A stretch of DNA of 28,937 bases, from positions 1-28,937 of the forward strand of contig CAXYYO010000042.1 of assembly GCA_964293305.1 (NCBI GenBank). Direction: 5' to 3'. A program made the translations under genes and the position numbers. Below the pieces are notes generated by a model, which was not told where the DNA came from, ran no database searches, and saw only the letters and a program-made list of their open reading frames with translations. This document shows, piece by piece, positions 1-7,703 of the stretch. The DNA comes from CALAGJ01 sp964293305. GTDB taxonomy: Bacteria > Bacteroidota > Bacteroidia > Chitinophagales > Chitinophagaceae. Positions within the stretch are counted from its first letter, which is position 1, and each line of letters opens with the position of its first letter.

Positions 1-331
1 GGGAAATCAGTAAGAAAACTTAGCAATTTAATCCTTTTTGGCCGGTGGCCTAATGCATACATAATTACCCTATTGGCAAGCATAAGACTTACTTCAAATC
101 GTTATCCCAAAAAAATAAAATCTTGTCTGATAATAACCTAGTTGTCTACTGCAAAATCATTGGCCGATAGGTCTAAAAATATAACTCATTTTATTTTGTT
201 AAAAAATAAACAGGATATCAAAATCATTGCCTCTGAAGCTTAGGCTGACATTGAAAGGTGTACTATGATTAACTTATTTGGTATAAACATCAGTATAATT
301 TACAACAGCAGATACAAATGGATGCAGCCCA
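1..331. other. Left-edge intergenic region, no gene seen
   Basis: I see no open reading frame of useful length, tRNA or conserved RNA here. The stretch is AT-rich. It holds a small GC-rich palindromic spot (ggccggtggcc, about 41-51) and no clear terminator behind the smpB stop at 332. Any gene further left is outside the window. Confidence 0.6.
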
Positions 332-772
332 TTATTTCAAAAATCTTTTCATCTCTCTTTCTGTATCCTTTTTTTTGAGTGTTTCCCTTTTATCATGAAG
401 TTTTTTTCCACGCCCCAATCCTATATCCACTTTTACAAAATTTGTTTCAGTAAAATAGAAACGTAGTGGTATTAATGAGTACCCTCTTTCTTTAAGTCTG
501 GCACCCAGTTTTTTCAATTCCCTTTTTCTAAGTAAAAGTTTTCGATCATGTACGGCAATATGATTATAGGATGTACCCAAACTATATTCAGCTATATACA
601 AACCCCTCAGCCACAACTCCTCTTTATCAAACAAACAATAGGCATCATTAAAGCTCAACTTCCCTTCCCTTATACTTTTTACTTCAGTGCCCAGCAGCAC
701 AATACCCGCAGTATATTTATCTTCAATGGCATATTCATGATACGCCTGGCGGTTATTCATTTCTTTTGCCAT
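332..772 (-). CDS. smpB: SsrA-binding protein SmpB
   Basis: SmpB binds tmRNA (SsrA) and takes it to stalled ribosomes, so that the nascent chain is tagged for degradation and the ribosome is freed. The 146-residue length is normal for the family. The N-terminal half carries the hallmark stretches 'NRQAYHEYAIEDKYTAGIVL' and 'GTEVKSIREGK', followed by the OB-fold region ending near 'RELKKLGARLKERGYSLIPL'. The C-terminal tail 'GLGRGKKLHDKRETLKKKD' is the basic, helix-forming decoding-centre tail. The ATG at 772 lies only 5 bases after a TTAATTTG box, so the mRNA may be nearly leaderless. No ssrA gene is visible in the window. Identification is essentially certain. Confidence 0.97.
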   Translation of the reverse strand: MAKEMNNRQAYHEYAIEDKYTAGIVLLGTEVKSIREGKLSFNDAYCLFDKEELWLRGLYIAEYSLGTSYNHIAVHDRKLLLRKRELKKLGARLKERGYSLIPLRFYFTETNFVKVDIGLGRGKKLHDKRETLKKKDTEREMKRFLK

Positions 773-777
773 GGGTG

Positions 778-785
778 CAAATTAA
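778..785 (-). promoter_or_regulatory. Putative -7 box of smpB (TTAATTTG)
   Basis: On the minus strand the 8-mer TTAATTTG matches the Bacteroidota -7 consensus TAnnTTTG at all but the second base. The smpB ATG follows after 5 bases. No convincing TTTG is seen at the -33 position. It is a weak call by itself, but it follows the same pattern as the 20339 box. Confidence 0.35.
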
Positions 786-819
786 ATTTCTTCCACTCAG
801 ATTTAATTTTTCTTTTTTA

Positions 820-830
820 GCCCTACGGGC
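820..830. repeat. Short hairpin repeat, copy 1 (gccctacgggc)
   Basis: Inverted repeat gccc-tac-gggc preceded by a T-rich tract and followed by 'aa'. The same 11-mer with the same T-rich flank recurs at 958-968. The T tract precedes the hairpin on the plus strand, so it is not a standard plus-strand terminator, and the minus strand has A after the stem. Confidence 0.5.
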
Positions 831-957
831 AAGGAGGGGTTTTGGAAAAAATATCTATCTGTTGGATAATAACAAACGATGCTTCATTTCCCGAAGGGGA
901 AAACACAATTTTACACCAAAAATGTATCTTCTTTTTTTATATATGAATTTTTTTTTG

Positions 958-968
958 GCCCTACGGGC
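958..968. repeat. Short hairpin repeat, copy 2 (gccctacgggc)
   Basis: Exact second copy of the 11-mer at 820-830, again directly behind a run of T (about 949-956) and followed by 'aa'. Function unknown; it may be a remnant of a small interspersed hairpin element. Confidence 0.5.
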
Positions 969-1085
969 AATGATTGAGCAATAAGAAAAGCGTAATTTCA
1001 GTTTGGAAAGCAATGAATTTGCGATTATAAACGATGAGAAAGGAAAATTTTATCAACATATTATGACAAGTATTTTCATATCAGA

Positions 1086-1116
1086 TTTTGTGAACTAATC
1101 TGAAACCATATTTTTG
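1086..1116 (+). promoter_or_regulatory. Promoter of the SRP RNA gene (TTTTG - 18 bp - TATTTTTG)
   Basis: TTTTG at 1086-1090 and TATTTTTG at 1109-1116 are separated by 18 bp. This is a full match to the Bacteroidota housekeeping promoter (-33 TTTG, -7 TAnnTTTG). The terminal stem of the SRP RNA begins at 1121, so transcription probably starts 5 bases after the G of the -7 box. That spacing serves as a ruler for other promoters in the window. Confidence 0.8.
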
Positions 1117-1120
1117 CAAC

Positions 1121-1216
1121 GGCAGGTCTTACACGACCAGCTCCTGCTGAACCCTCCCAGGGCAGGAATGCAGCAAGAGTAGGCGGTTGTAGCGGTGCGA
1201 TGTGAGTAGCCTGCCA
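1121..1216 (+). ncRNA. ffs: Small bacterial signal recognition particle RNA (4.5S type)
   Basis: This is the RNA scaffold of SRP, which binds Ffh and directs signal-anchor proteins to the membrane. The ends pair (ggcagg 1121-1126 with cctgcc 1210-1215). The apical part shows the conserved domain IV: 'CCCAGGGCAGGAATGCAGCAAG', with a GGAA tetraloop closed by gca/tgc and the asymmetric CAGG/AGCA internal loop that binds the Ffh M domain. At about 95 nt it is the short form without an Alu domain. A run of six T (1217-1222) follows the terminal stem and probably ends the transcript. A consensus promoter lies directly upstream. The transaldolase gene starts 34 bases further on. Confidence 0.93.
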
Positions 1217-1250
1217 TTTTTTATTATATCAATAGCTCAAAACATATATC

Positions 1251-1901
1251 ATGCAATTTTTTGTTGATACTGCAAATCTGGCTCAAATAAAAGAAGCCTA
1301 CGATTTGGGTATTTTAGATGGCGTTACTACAAATCCTTCCCTCATGGCAAAAGAAGGTATCAAAGGCCGTGATGCTATTCTGCAGCATTATAAAGATATC
1401 TGCGGATTAGTGGATGGAGATGTAAGTGCAGAAGTTATTGCTACTGATTTTGATGGTATAGTGGCTGAGGGAAAAGAGTTGGCAGCACTACATCCCAACA
1501 TTGTTGTAAAAGTACCCATGATTAAAGATGGCATTAAAGCTATCAAATGGTTTACTGACAATGGCATTAAAACAAATTGCACGCTAGTATTCTCTGCTGG
1601 TCAAGGTATATTGGCTGCAAAAGCAGGTGCCACTTATGTTTCACCATTTATTGGACGCATAGATGATAGCACTTGGGATGGCATGGAACTGATAGCACAA
1701 TTATCACATATTTATAGTACCCAAGGTTTTGAAACAGCCATATTAGCTGCTTCTATTCGCAATGCTTTGCACATAGTACGTGCTGCAGAAATGGGTGCTG
1801 ATGTCTGTACCTGTCCATTAAGTTCTATTCTTGGCCTATTAAAGCATCCACTCACAGATCTAGGTCTTGCCCAGTTTCTGGAGGACGCAAAAAAATTGTA
1901 A
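1251..1901 (+). CDS. tal: Transaldolase, short TalC/FSA-type
   Basis: This is a cytosolic enzyme of the non-oxidative pentose phosphate pathway that moves a dihydroxyacetone unit between sugar phosphates. Its 216 residues match the compact TalC/MipB/FSA class. Visible hallmarks are 'GVTTNPSLMAKEG', the Schiff-base lysine K87 in 'NIVVKVPM', and 'CPLSSILGLLKHPLTD' near the end. Two residues separate transaldolase from fructose-6-phosphate aldolase. Here the E. coli FSA Gln59 position is Glu (E61 in 'SAEV') and the FSA Tyr131 position is Phe (F133 in 'SPFIGR'), both as in transaldolase. Databases may still name it fructose-6-phosphate aldolase. It lies 34 bp after the SRP RNA, has no evident promoter of its own, and ends in a strong terminator. 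Confidence 0.93.
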   Translation: MQFFVDTANLAQIKEAYDLGILDGVTTNPSLMAKEGIKGRDAILQHYKDICGLVDGDVSAEVIATDFDGIVAEGKELAALHPNIVVKVPMIKDGIKAIKWFTDNGIKTNCTLVFSAGQGILAAKAGATYVSPFIGRIDDSTWDGMELIAQLSHIYSTQGFETAILAASIRNALHIVRAAEMGADVCTCPLSSILGLLKHPLTDLGLAQFLEDAKKL

Positions 1902-1922
1902 TAAATATTTTCTTTGAAGACT

Positions 1923-1949
1923 AGGCCCAAATTATTTGGGCCTTTTTTT
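1923..1949 (+). terminator. Rho-independent terminator of the transaldolase gene
   Basis: The near-perfect inverted repeat aggcccaaat / atttgggcct (1923-1943) is followed by seven T (1943-1949), 22 bases behind the transaldolase stop. Confidence 0.85.
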
Positions 1950-2143
1950 GGATATATGTAAAAGCAGGTAAACCCAGATGCTGCTCTTTAAATTAATTTC
2001 AAGGACAACATAAGATATTGCATGAGTAAGCATAATATTGCTGTACACCATACAGGTTTGTAATTTTAAGTCAGTCAGTAAAATCTAATCGTTGATTAAT
2101 CATGTACATTTTGCCATATACTTTTTACATAGATCTAGGATAC

Positions 2144-2178
2144 CAAACAAAAAGGCCCACCATTTTTTTGTGGGCCTT
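2144..2178 (-). terminator. Terminator of the Asp-box protein gene
   Basis: The inverted repeat aaggcccac (2152-2160) / gtgggcctt (2170-2178) is 9 bp. On the minus strand it is followed by a U-rich tail (rc of aaacaaaa, 2144-2151). It lies 20 bases beyond the stop of the 2199-5453 gene. Confidence 0.8.
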
Positions 2179-2198
2179 GATTATTTTAAAAACGATAT

Positions 2199-5100
2199 TT
2201 ATTTCCAAATCGGCAACTCGCCGTTGATAACCGGCACTTTATATTGAGCCAATTGGTTGAGTAAATTCCTGAGTGCGGCGTCTGTATTTTTTACCTCTGC
2301 ATACAAGCCATCAAATTGCTTGAGTGCTACTTCATAACTGCTTTGCTGTGTAGCAGTAGGTGCAGATGTTACATTCCATAATCCATATATAATGGTGAGA
2401 ATGCGGTCATACACTGTTGGTAGGGTTTCAAACTGTCTTACGGAAAGACTTCTATCTCCATACATTTTTAATTCAAGTGCCTTCATTTGTGTTTGAATGG
2501 CCATAGCTTGCTCACTAATATTTAGCGGCAACTGTGGTGCAGCAACGATTGCTTTTTGTACTTGCGAAAATTTATCCTTCAAGCCACTTACATACTCATA
2601 AGTACCATCACAAACTCTGCGCAGTTCATTTACTTTATCCGTAAAAACTTTTACCTGCTGCTGGTCTGTGGCTGCCAGTTGATGCCAGTTGAGTGGTACA
2701 GCTTTGAAAGAAACTGGTGTTGCTATTTCTGTATAAACGCCTGCTTCATATTTATGCAATCCCACTTTGTAAGTACCTGGCACAGCTTTAAGGCCACTGC
2801 CGCCATCTTCAGCATTATAATATCCGCCAGCTGGATATCTAAAATCCCATACTATACGATGCAGTCCCTTTGAAGCATCTGTTTTAATACGTCTTACTGC
2901 ATTGCCTGTGGCATCATATATCGTAAACAATAAGTGTGATTTTTCCTGATTATCCTCTATACGCATACTATCTGCAGTAGGGTATGGCACGGGTTTGTTT
3001 TGCTTAACAAGTTCGGCTTCTGCTGCCTGTCTTTTCTGCTTTATTGTTTTTATATCATCTTTGAGATAATAGGTAAACACTGCTCCTACTTTTGGATTTG
3101 GGGCTGTATAAAAACTAGCACCCATGCTACCTACCGGCGATTCTCCCCATCCGCCAAGTGGCGAGGCTTCGTCAAACATTAATGCATCTTTTATGGGATA
3201 GATAACAGCAGATTTTGCATAATCTTCTGCTTTCATATTGCGCAAAGCGCTATAATCATCTAAAATATAAAATCCACGTCCAAAAGTGGCAATAGCCAAA
3301 TCATTTTCTCGGCGTTGTATTTCCATATCTTTTACACAAATAGTGGGTAATCCACCTTTTAATGCCCACCATTTTTTTCCACCATTTAATGAAGTATATA
3401 CGCCAAACTCTGTGCCCACAAAAAGCAAATCCTTATTTACATGATCTTCTGCTACGCAGTAAACAGTGCCTCGCTCAGGCAAGTTATTTTGAAGGGCTGT
3501 CCAGGTTTTTCCTAAGTCTGTAGTTTTAAAAATATATGGATGAAAATCTCCATAACGGTGGTGGTTAAATACAGCATAAGCAGTACCTCGATCATGCTGG
3601 CTACAGATAATCATATTTACATAAGTCATATTGGGTGCACCGGGTATATTATCAATCTTTGTCCAAGTGCTGCCACCATCTGTTGTTATTTGTATCAATC
3701 CATCGTCTGTACCCACATATATAACTTTTTCGTCTAAGCTGCTTTCAGCAATGGTCATTAATTGACCAAAAATATCTGTGCTCTCATTTTTTGCAATAGC
3801 ATCCATACTCCACACTTTATCCATAATGGGGAGTTTGTTGCGGTCTATTTGCCGGGTTAAATCCGGACTAATTATCTGCCAGCTATTGCCACGGTCGTCT
3901 GTGCGAAATAATTTATTGGCACCAAAGTATAAACGTTTGTTGTTGTGTCTTGATATCAAAAGTGGTGCATCCCAGTTCCACCTGTATGCAGCTTCTCCCT
4001 CTCTTTCCACAGGTTTAATATCAAGTGATTCGCCACTTTTTTTATCAAATCTTGTAATGCCACCATACTGCCATTGTGCATACACAATATTATCGTCAGT
4101 GGGATCCACTTGAGTTTCATATCCATCACCGCCAACGGTTATTATCCACTTACTATTATCTATACCATAATTATTGATGGTGCGGCTGGGACCGGCCAAG
4201 CTACTATTATCTTGAGTACCGCCATATACATTATAAAAAGGAAAGGCATTATCTGTAGATACTTTATAGAACTGTGTAATAGGTAGGTTTTGTTTGTAAT
4301 TCCAGTTTGATGCGGCATCATAGGTTTCATATAAACCACCATCACAACCTACCAGCATGTGATTCGCATTTTTAGGGTCAATAAAAATGACATGATTATC
4401 TACATGTTTATTTTTTGTGGGTACTTCCTTCCAGGTTGTGCCACCATCTAATGAAAGACTCATCATCATATCACAACTATATATTTTATTTTCATTGATG
4501 GGGTCAACAAAAATGCGTTGGTAGTAATTGCCAGAAGTAGAATGACTACTTTGCTTATTCCAACTGGCTCCACGATCTGTACTTTTATAAAAACCATTAC
4601 TACCTTCTTGCGCTTCTACAATGGCATATACCACATCTGGATTTGAAGGTGATACAGCAAGGCCAATACGACCTACCTCCCCACCGGGTAGCCCATTTGT
4701 AAGTTTATTCCAAGTTGTGCCACCATCAGTGGTTTTATATACTGCACTCTCCGGTCCACCATCTACAAATCCATATACTTTACGCTGACGCTGATGCGCT
4801 ACAGCATACAGTACATTAGAGTTGCGAGGATCCATGTGTATATTAGAGAAGCCTGTGTACTGGCTTACTTTTAGGCTTTCTTTCCATGTGGCGCCGCCAT
4901 CTGTCGATTTATAAATACCCCTATCTCCACCATTACTCCATAGAGGCCCATAAGCAGCTGCATAAATTGTATTACTATTTTTAGGATCCACTACTATGCC
5001 GGCTATATGCTCACTTTTTGTGAGTCCCATGTTTTTCCAGCTTTTTCCACCATCATCACTTTTATACACCCCATCACCATAAGCTACACTGCGTTGGTTA

Positions 5101-5453
5101 TTCGCTTCACCGGTACCTACCCAAATGGTGTAAGGATTGGTAGGGTCAATGGTAACAGCACCAATACTAAATGAGCCTTCGCCGTCAAATATGGGCTCAT
5201 AGGTAGTGCCATTATTAACCGTTTTCCATACGCCACCACTGGCTGCTGCCACATAATATTCTGAACTGTTTTGGGGATTGACTGCAAGATCATATATACG
5301 ACCGCTCATTAGAGCCGGGCCAATACTTCTAAAGCTGAGTGCTCCTAAAGAAAACGGTATGGAGTCACTAACGGCGGGTGTTGTATTTTGTTTTTTTTGT
5401 GCTGAGGCAACAATTGTAAGTAGGGAAAATAATATCCCAGAGAATTTTCGCAT
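2199..5453 (-). CDS. Secreted Asp-box (BNR/VPS10-like) propeller protein
   Basis: A large exported protein of 1084 residues with a signal peptide (residues 1-18, ending 'IVASAQ'). At least nine Asp-box motifs (SxDxGxxW type) are spread over the first two thirds, among them 'KSDDGGKSW', 'KSTDGGATW', 'KTTDGGTTW', 'KSTDRGASW', 'RTDDRGNSW', 'TTDGGSTW' and 'KTTDLGKTW'. This predicts one or two beta-propellers of the sialidase/sortilin (VPS10) superfamily. The last 300 residues contain a charged helical stretch and an Ig-like segment ('GTYKVGLHKYEAG'). The catalytic residues of sialidases are not apparent, so 'glycosyl hydrolase', a frequent database name, is not supported. No type IX sorting domain is seen at the C-terminus ('GELPIWK'). 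A degenerate -7 box (TATATTCG) lies upstream. Substrate unknown; an extracytoplasmic binding or scaffold role is inferred. Confidence 0.85.
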   Translation of the reverse strand: MRKFSGILFSLLTIVASAQKKQNTTPAVSDSIPFSLGALSFRSIGPALMSGRIYDLAVNPQNSSEYYVAAASGGVWKTVNNGTTYEPIFDGEGSFSIGAVTIDPTNPYTIWVGTGEANNQRSVAYGDGVYKSDDGGKSWKNMGLTKSEHIAGIVVDPKNSNTIYAAAYGPLWSNGGDRGIYKSTDGGATWKESLKVSQYTGFSNIHMDPRNSNVLYAVAHQRQRKVYGFVDGGPESAVYKTTDGGTTWNKLTNGLPGGEVGRIGLAVSPSNPDVVYAIVEAQEGSNGFYKSTDRGASWNKQSSHSTSGNYYQRIFVDPINENKIYSCDMMMSLSLDGGTTWKEVPTKNKHVDNHVIFIDPKNANHMLVGCDGGLYETYDAASNWNYKQNLPITQFYKVSTDNAFPFYNVYGGTQDNSSLAGPSRTINNYGIDNSKWIITVGGDGYETQVDPTDDNIVYAQWQYGGITRFDKKSGESLDIKPVEREGEAAYRWNWDAPLLISRHNNKRLYFGANKLFRTDDRGNSWQIISPDLTRQIDRNKLPIMDKVWSMDAIAKNESTDIFGQLMTIAESSLDEKVIYVGTDDGLIQITTDGGSTWTKIDNIPGAPNMTYVNMIICSQHDRGTAYAVFNHHRYGDFHPYIFKTTDLGKTWTALQNNLPERGTVYCVAEDHVNKDLLFVGTEFGVYTSLNGGKKWWALKGGLPTICVKDMEIQRRENDLAIATFGRGFYILDDYSALRNMKAEDYAKSAVIYPIKDALMFDEASPLGGWGESPVGSMGASFYTAPNPKVGAVFTYYLKDDIKTIKQKRQAAEAELVKQNKPVPYPTADSMRIEDNQEKSHLLFTIYDATGNAVRRIKTDASKGLHRIVWDFRYPAGGYYNAEDGGSGLKAVPGTYKVGLHKYEAGVYTEIATPVSFKAVPLNWHQLAATDQQQVKVFTDKVNELRRVCDGTYEYVSGLKDKFSQVQKAIVAAPQLPLNISEQAMAIQTQMKALELKMYGDRSLSVRQFETLPTVYDRILTIIYGLWNVTSAPTATQQSSYEVALKQFDGLYAEVKNTDAALRNLLNQLAQYKVPVINGELPIWK

Positions 5454-5613
5454 GGCAATAAAAATTGAGTGGCGAATATATGGGTATTTGAAAGTAGATT
5501 TTTGGATTAATGATGAGTATTAAATGTTGTAATTTATTACTCCTTTTTGTGGATTAAAATTATACGCCAAAAAAATCATGCAGATAGTAAAAGCAAAAGT
5601 CGAAATGCTTTAA

Positions 5614-5644
5614 TGGAAAAATGGGGGTATTTTAAACATCCCAT
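5614..5644 (-). terminator. Possible weak terminator of the M43 protease gene
   Basis: atggg (5621-5625) and cccat (5640-5644) can pair. On the minus strand the stem is followed by TTTTTCC. The stem is only 5 bp with a 14-base loop, about 90 bases beyond the protease stop, so the call is weak. Confidence 0.3.
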
Positions 5645-5732
5645 ATATGCCATCTTTTAGCATTATTTCATCCACATGCAAAAATGTACCCTTGCATCAA
5701 CTTTAAAACACTATAATATTTTCATCATTGAT

Positions 5733-7670
5733 TTATTCTACCACCCCATTTTCTACCACAACTCTTGTTGTTGGTTGCACATCTTCAATCATAATATCAT
5801 CAAGATACAATAAATTTTCGCCACCGCAGATATTGCCAAATCTTATCCAAACATTTTTAATACCTCTCCATGCTGTAAGAGATAAGCTATTCTTTTTCCA
5901 TTGATCTTTTTTATCAGGACTAAAATATCCTCTCTGTGGTGGTTGTACAGATGCTAAATCAAAGCCCCCTTTATAAAATATTTGATGCCAAGATTGGCCA
6001 CAGTCAGTGCTTACCTCTACAGTTAGGGTATCACTATGCAATCTCTTTCCCTCCTTATATAATTGATAGGCATGAAAAAAACTGAGTACAGGTTTTTTTG
6101 TTGTTGAAAGATCTACGGATGGCATCAATAAATAATCTTTTCTACCAATAAAAGGATATTCAATATTATCCATCATTACACTGGGAGCAAAACCACTAAG
6201 TTGGCTACCATTTGTTGCAGTCCATGTAAAGAGTTTGTCCGGGTTATCAATGCCCACACCAGTTGGAGGAAAGGGTATTTGATTAAAATGCTGGATATAG
6301 GGCAATTTTAATCCACGGTTTCCTTGCACATTGATGACAATGATTGTTTTGTTATTTTTATCATTGCCATCTTCAAGATGATTGGGCTGTTTTGTTGCCG
6401 CAAAAAATGGTAAACTACCTTCAATGTTATACTTAAATAAACCCTCTAAACGAATGGTATCATTTGATTGTGGTGGAATATCTAAATCTGTAAGATTATA
6501 AACAGCGTTTGCTGCTGGGTTTTCCTGTATGCCAGTGATTATTTTTACATTTTTTAGTGTATCCGTACCAAAATTTCTTATAACTACAATGATTTTATCT
6601 GCATCATTACAGGTAAAACTATTGTTTGTGGGGTTCAGTATTTCAATAACTCCTGCATCTGCAGCAGATAGTGGCACTGGTGTTTCCAGTGCTTTTGATT
6701 TGCTGAGATATGGGGTCATGATATACCAAGCAGCCATCATTCTTTCTACTTGCCCTTTGCTAAACATATTCATACATGGATCATCCACATAGTCCATATA
6801 ATTCATATACATATCACTAATATTACCACAGGAGGGTCGTGGATATTTTGGACAGTAGTAATTTGCATTGGCTTGAGGAGGTGTATCTTCCACATGATCA
6901 TCATCTCCACAAAATGGAGCAAACGTAATATCGGTAGGTCCCCAAGTATGATCCAGATTAAAATAATGACCCATTTCATGCGTCATTGTGCGTCCTAAAT
7001 TATATGGAGCTTCAGTAACACCACCAGTACCTAAATAGCGATAATCAACCATAATACCATCTCTTTTTAAACTACCACCGGGAAAGTAAGTAGCCCCCAC
7101 AGTGCCACTAGCACTTTCCATATTGCACACCCAAATATTTACGTAGTACTGCGGATTCCATGCATCCTGTCCACCAAGTTTACTCACATTTACAGATCCG
7201 TCTAGTGAAAAGCCATCAGCCCTATTGGTAAATACCCTGTTGATGCCCGTAGTAGGCATTCCATAAGGATCTTGCTTGGCTAATACAAAATAGAACTTTG
7301 TTTTACCTCTGTTCTTTTTAAAAAAATCTGGTGTATTTGAAGTATCTTCATTGATAGAGCGAAAATCTTCATTGAGTACACGTATTTGAGTCGTTATTTG
7401 AGAGTCAACAATATTCTCTATATCCGAATACCATAATACATGAAAAACCAAAGGAATAAAAATAGTATCAGGTAGCCGTATCTCACGTTTACTCAGTTGC
7501 TCCATAAATAATGGCAGTTGGTATTCAAAATTATTTTTTTGAATACTCAGTTGAGTATTCCTCTTCAACTCTTCTTGAAGCAGGGTATGAAATTTACAGG
7601 TTCTTTGTGCATGAATCAATGAAGAAAGTGACAAAAACAAGGATACTATCACTATTTTTTTCATCACCAT
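5733..7670 (-). CDS. Secreted M43-family zinc metalloprotease (cytophagalysin-like)
   Basis: An extracellular zinc endopeptidase of the pappalysin/cytophagalysin family (M43), 645 residues, with a signal peptide (about 1-22, ending 'LIHAQ'). The zinc site is complete: H231-E232-M-G-H235 and H241 in 'HEMGHYFNLDHTWG', with catalytic E232. The Met-turn is at 'MNYMDY' (about 289-294). Cysteine pairs around 'CGDDDHVEDTPPQANANYYCP' are typical of the family. A CARDB-like adhesive domain (about 345-450) follows, then a jelly-roll-like C-terminal domain. Many Bacteroidota M43 enzymes end in a type IX sorting domain; this one stops at 'RVVVENGVVE' without one, and no shifted frame downstream restores it. 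It lies 33 bp behind purB and may be read from the same transcript. The start may be this ATG or the one two codons later. Confidence 0.92.
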   Translation of the reverse strand: MVMKKIVIVSLFLSLSSLIHAQRTCKFHTLLQEELKRNTQLSIQKNNFEYQLPLFMEQLSKREIRLPDTIFIPLVFHVLWYSDIENIVDSQITTQIRVLNEDFRSINEDTSNTPDFFKKNRGKTKFYFVLAKQDPYGMPTTGINRVFTNRADGFSLDGSVNVSKLGGQDAWNPQYYVNIWVCNMESASGTVGATYFPGGSLKRDGIMVDYRYLGTGGVTEAPYNLGRTMTHEMGHYFNLDHTWGPTDITFAPFCGDDDHVEDTPPQANANYYCPKYPRPSCGNISDMYMNYMDYVDDPCMNMFSKGQVERMMAAWYIMTPYLSKSKALETPVPLSAADAGVIEILNPTNNSFTCNDADKIIVVIRNFGTDTLKNVKIITGIQENPAANAVYNLTDLDIPPQSNDTIRLEGLFKYNIEGSLPFFAATKQPNHLEDGNDKNNKTIIVINVQGNRGLKLPYIQHFNQIPFPPTGVGIDNPDKLFTWTATNGSQLSGFAPSVMMDNIEYPFIGRKDYLLMPSVDLSTTKKPVLSFFHAYQLYKEGKRLHSDTLTVEVSTDCGQSWHQIFYKGGFDLASVQPPQRGYFSPDKKDQWKKNSLSLTAWRGIKNVWIRFGNICGGENLLYLDDIMIEDVQPTTRVVVENGVVE

Positions 7671-7684
7671 TTTTTTATTTTTAT

Positions 7685-7700
7685 TTCCCCGTACCGGGAA
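7685..7700 (-). repeat. Small hairpin between purB and the M43 gene
   Basis: ttccc (7685-7689) / gggaa (7696-7700) forms a short stem in the 33-bp gap. No U tract follows on the minus strand, so it is not a standard terminator. It may stabilise an mRNA end or modulate read-through. Confidence 0.3.
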
Positions 7701-7703
7701 TGT

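Larger units (their letters stand above)
773..1085. other. Non-coding region between smpB and the SRP RNA promoter
   Basis: No credible gene. It contains long T tracts, two copies of the hairpin gccctacgggc (820-830 and 958-968) and a related short palindrome cccgaagggg near 889-898. The predicted reading frames here are low-complexity and resemble no family. Confidence 0.6.

Noticed and set aside
548..984. Plus-strand reading frames over smpB and the following spacer
   Set aside because: They are antisense to a certain gene or low-complexity, have no recognisable family features, and show no promoter or start context.
1923..2178. Two similar GGCCCA-containing inverted repeats flanking 1944-2151, as ends of a mobile element
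   Set aside because: Each is explained as the terminator of the adjacent gene on its own strand; no target duplication or transposase is present.
2199..5453. Asp-box repeats as evidence of a sialidase or glycosyl hydrolase
   Set aside because: Asp-boxes are structural; the arginine triad and catalytic Tyr/Glu of sialidases cannot be located.
5697..5715. TACCCTTG-like box near 5690 on the plus strand as a promoter
   Set aside because: One mismatch, and no plus-strand gene lies downstream; both neighbours are minus-strand genes.
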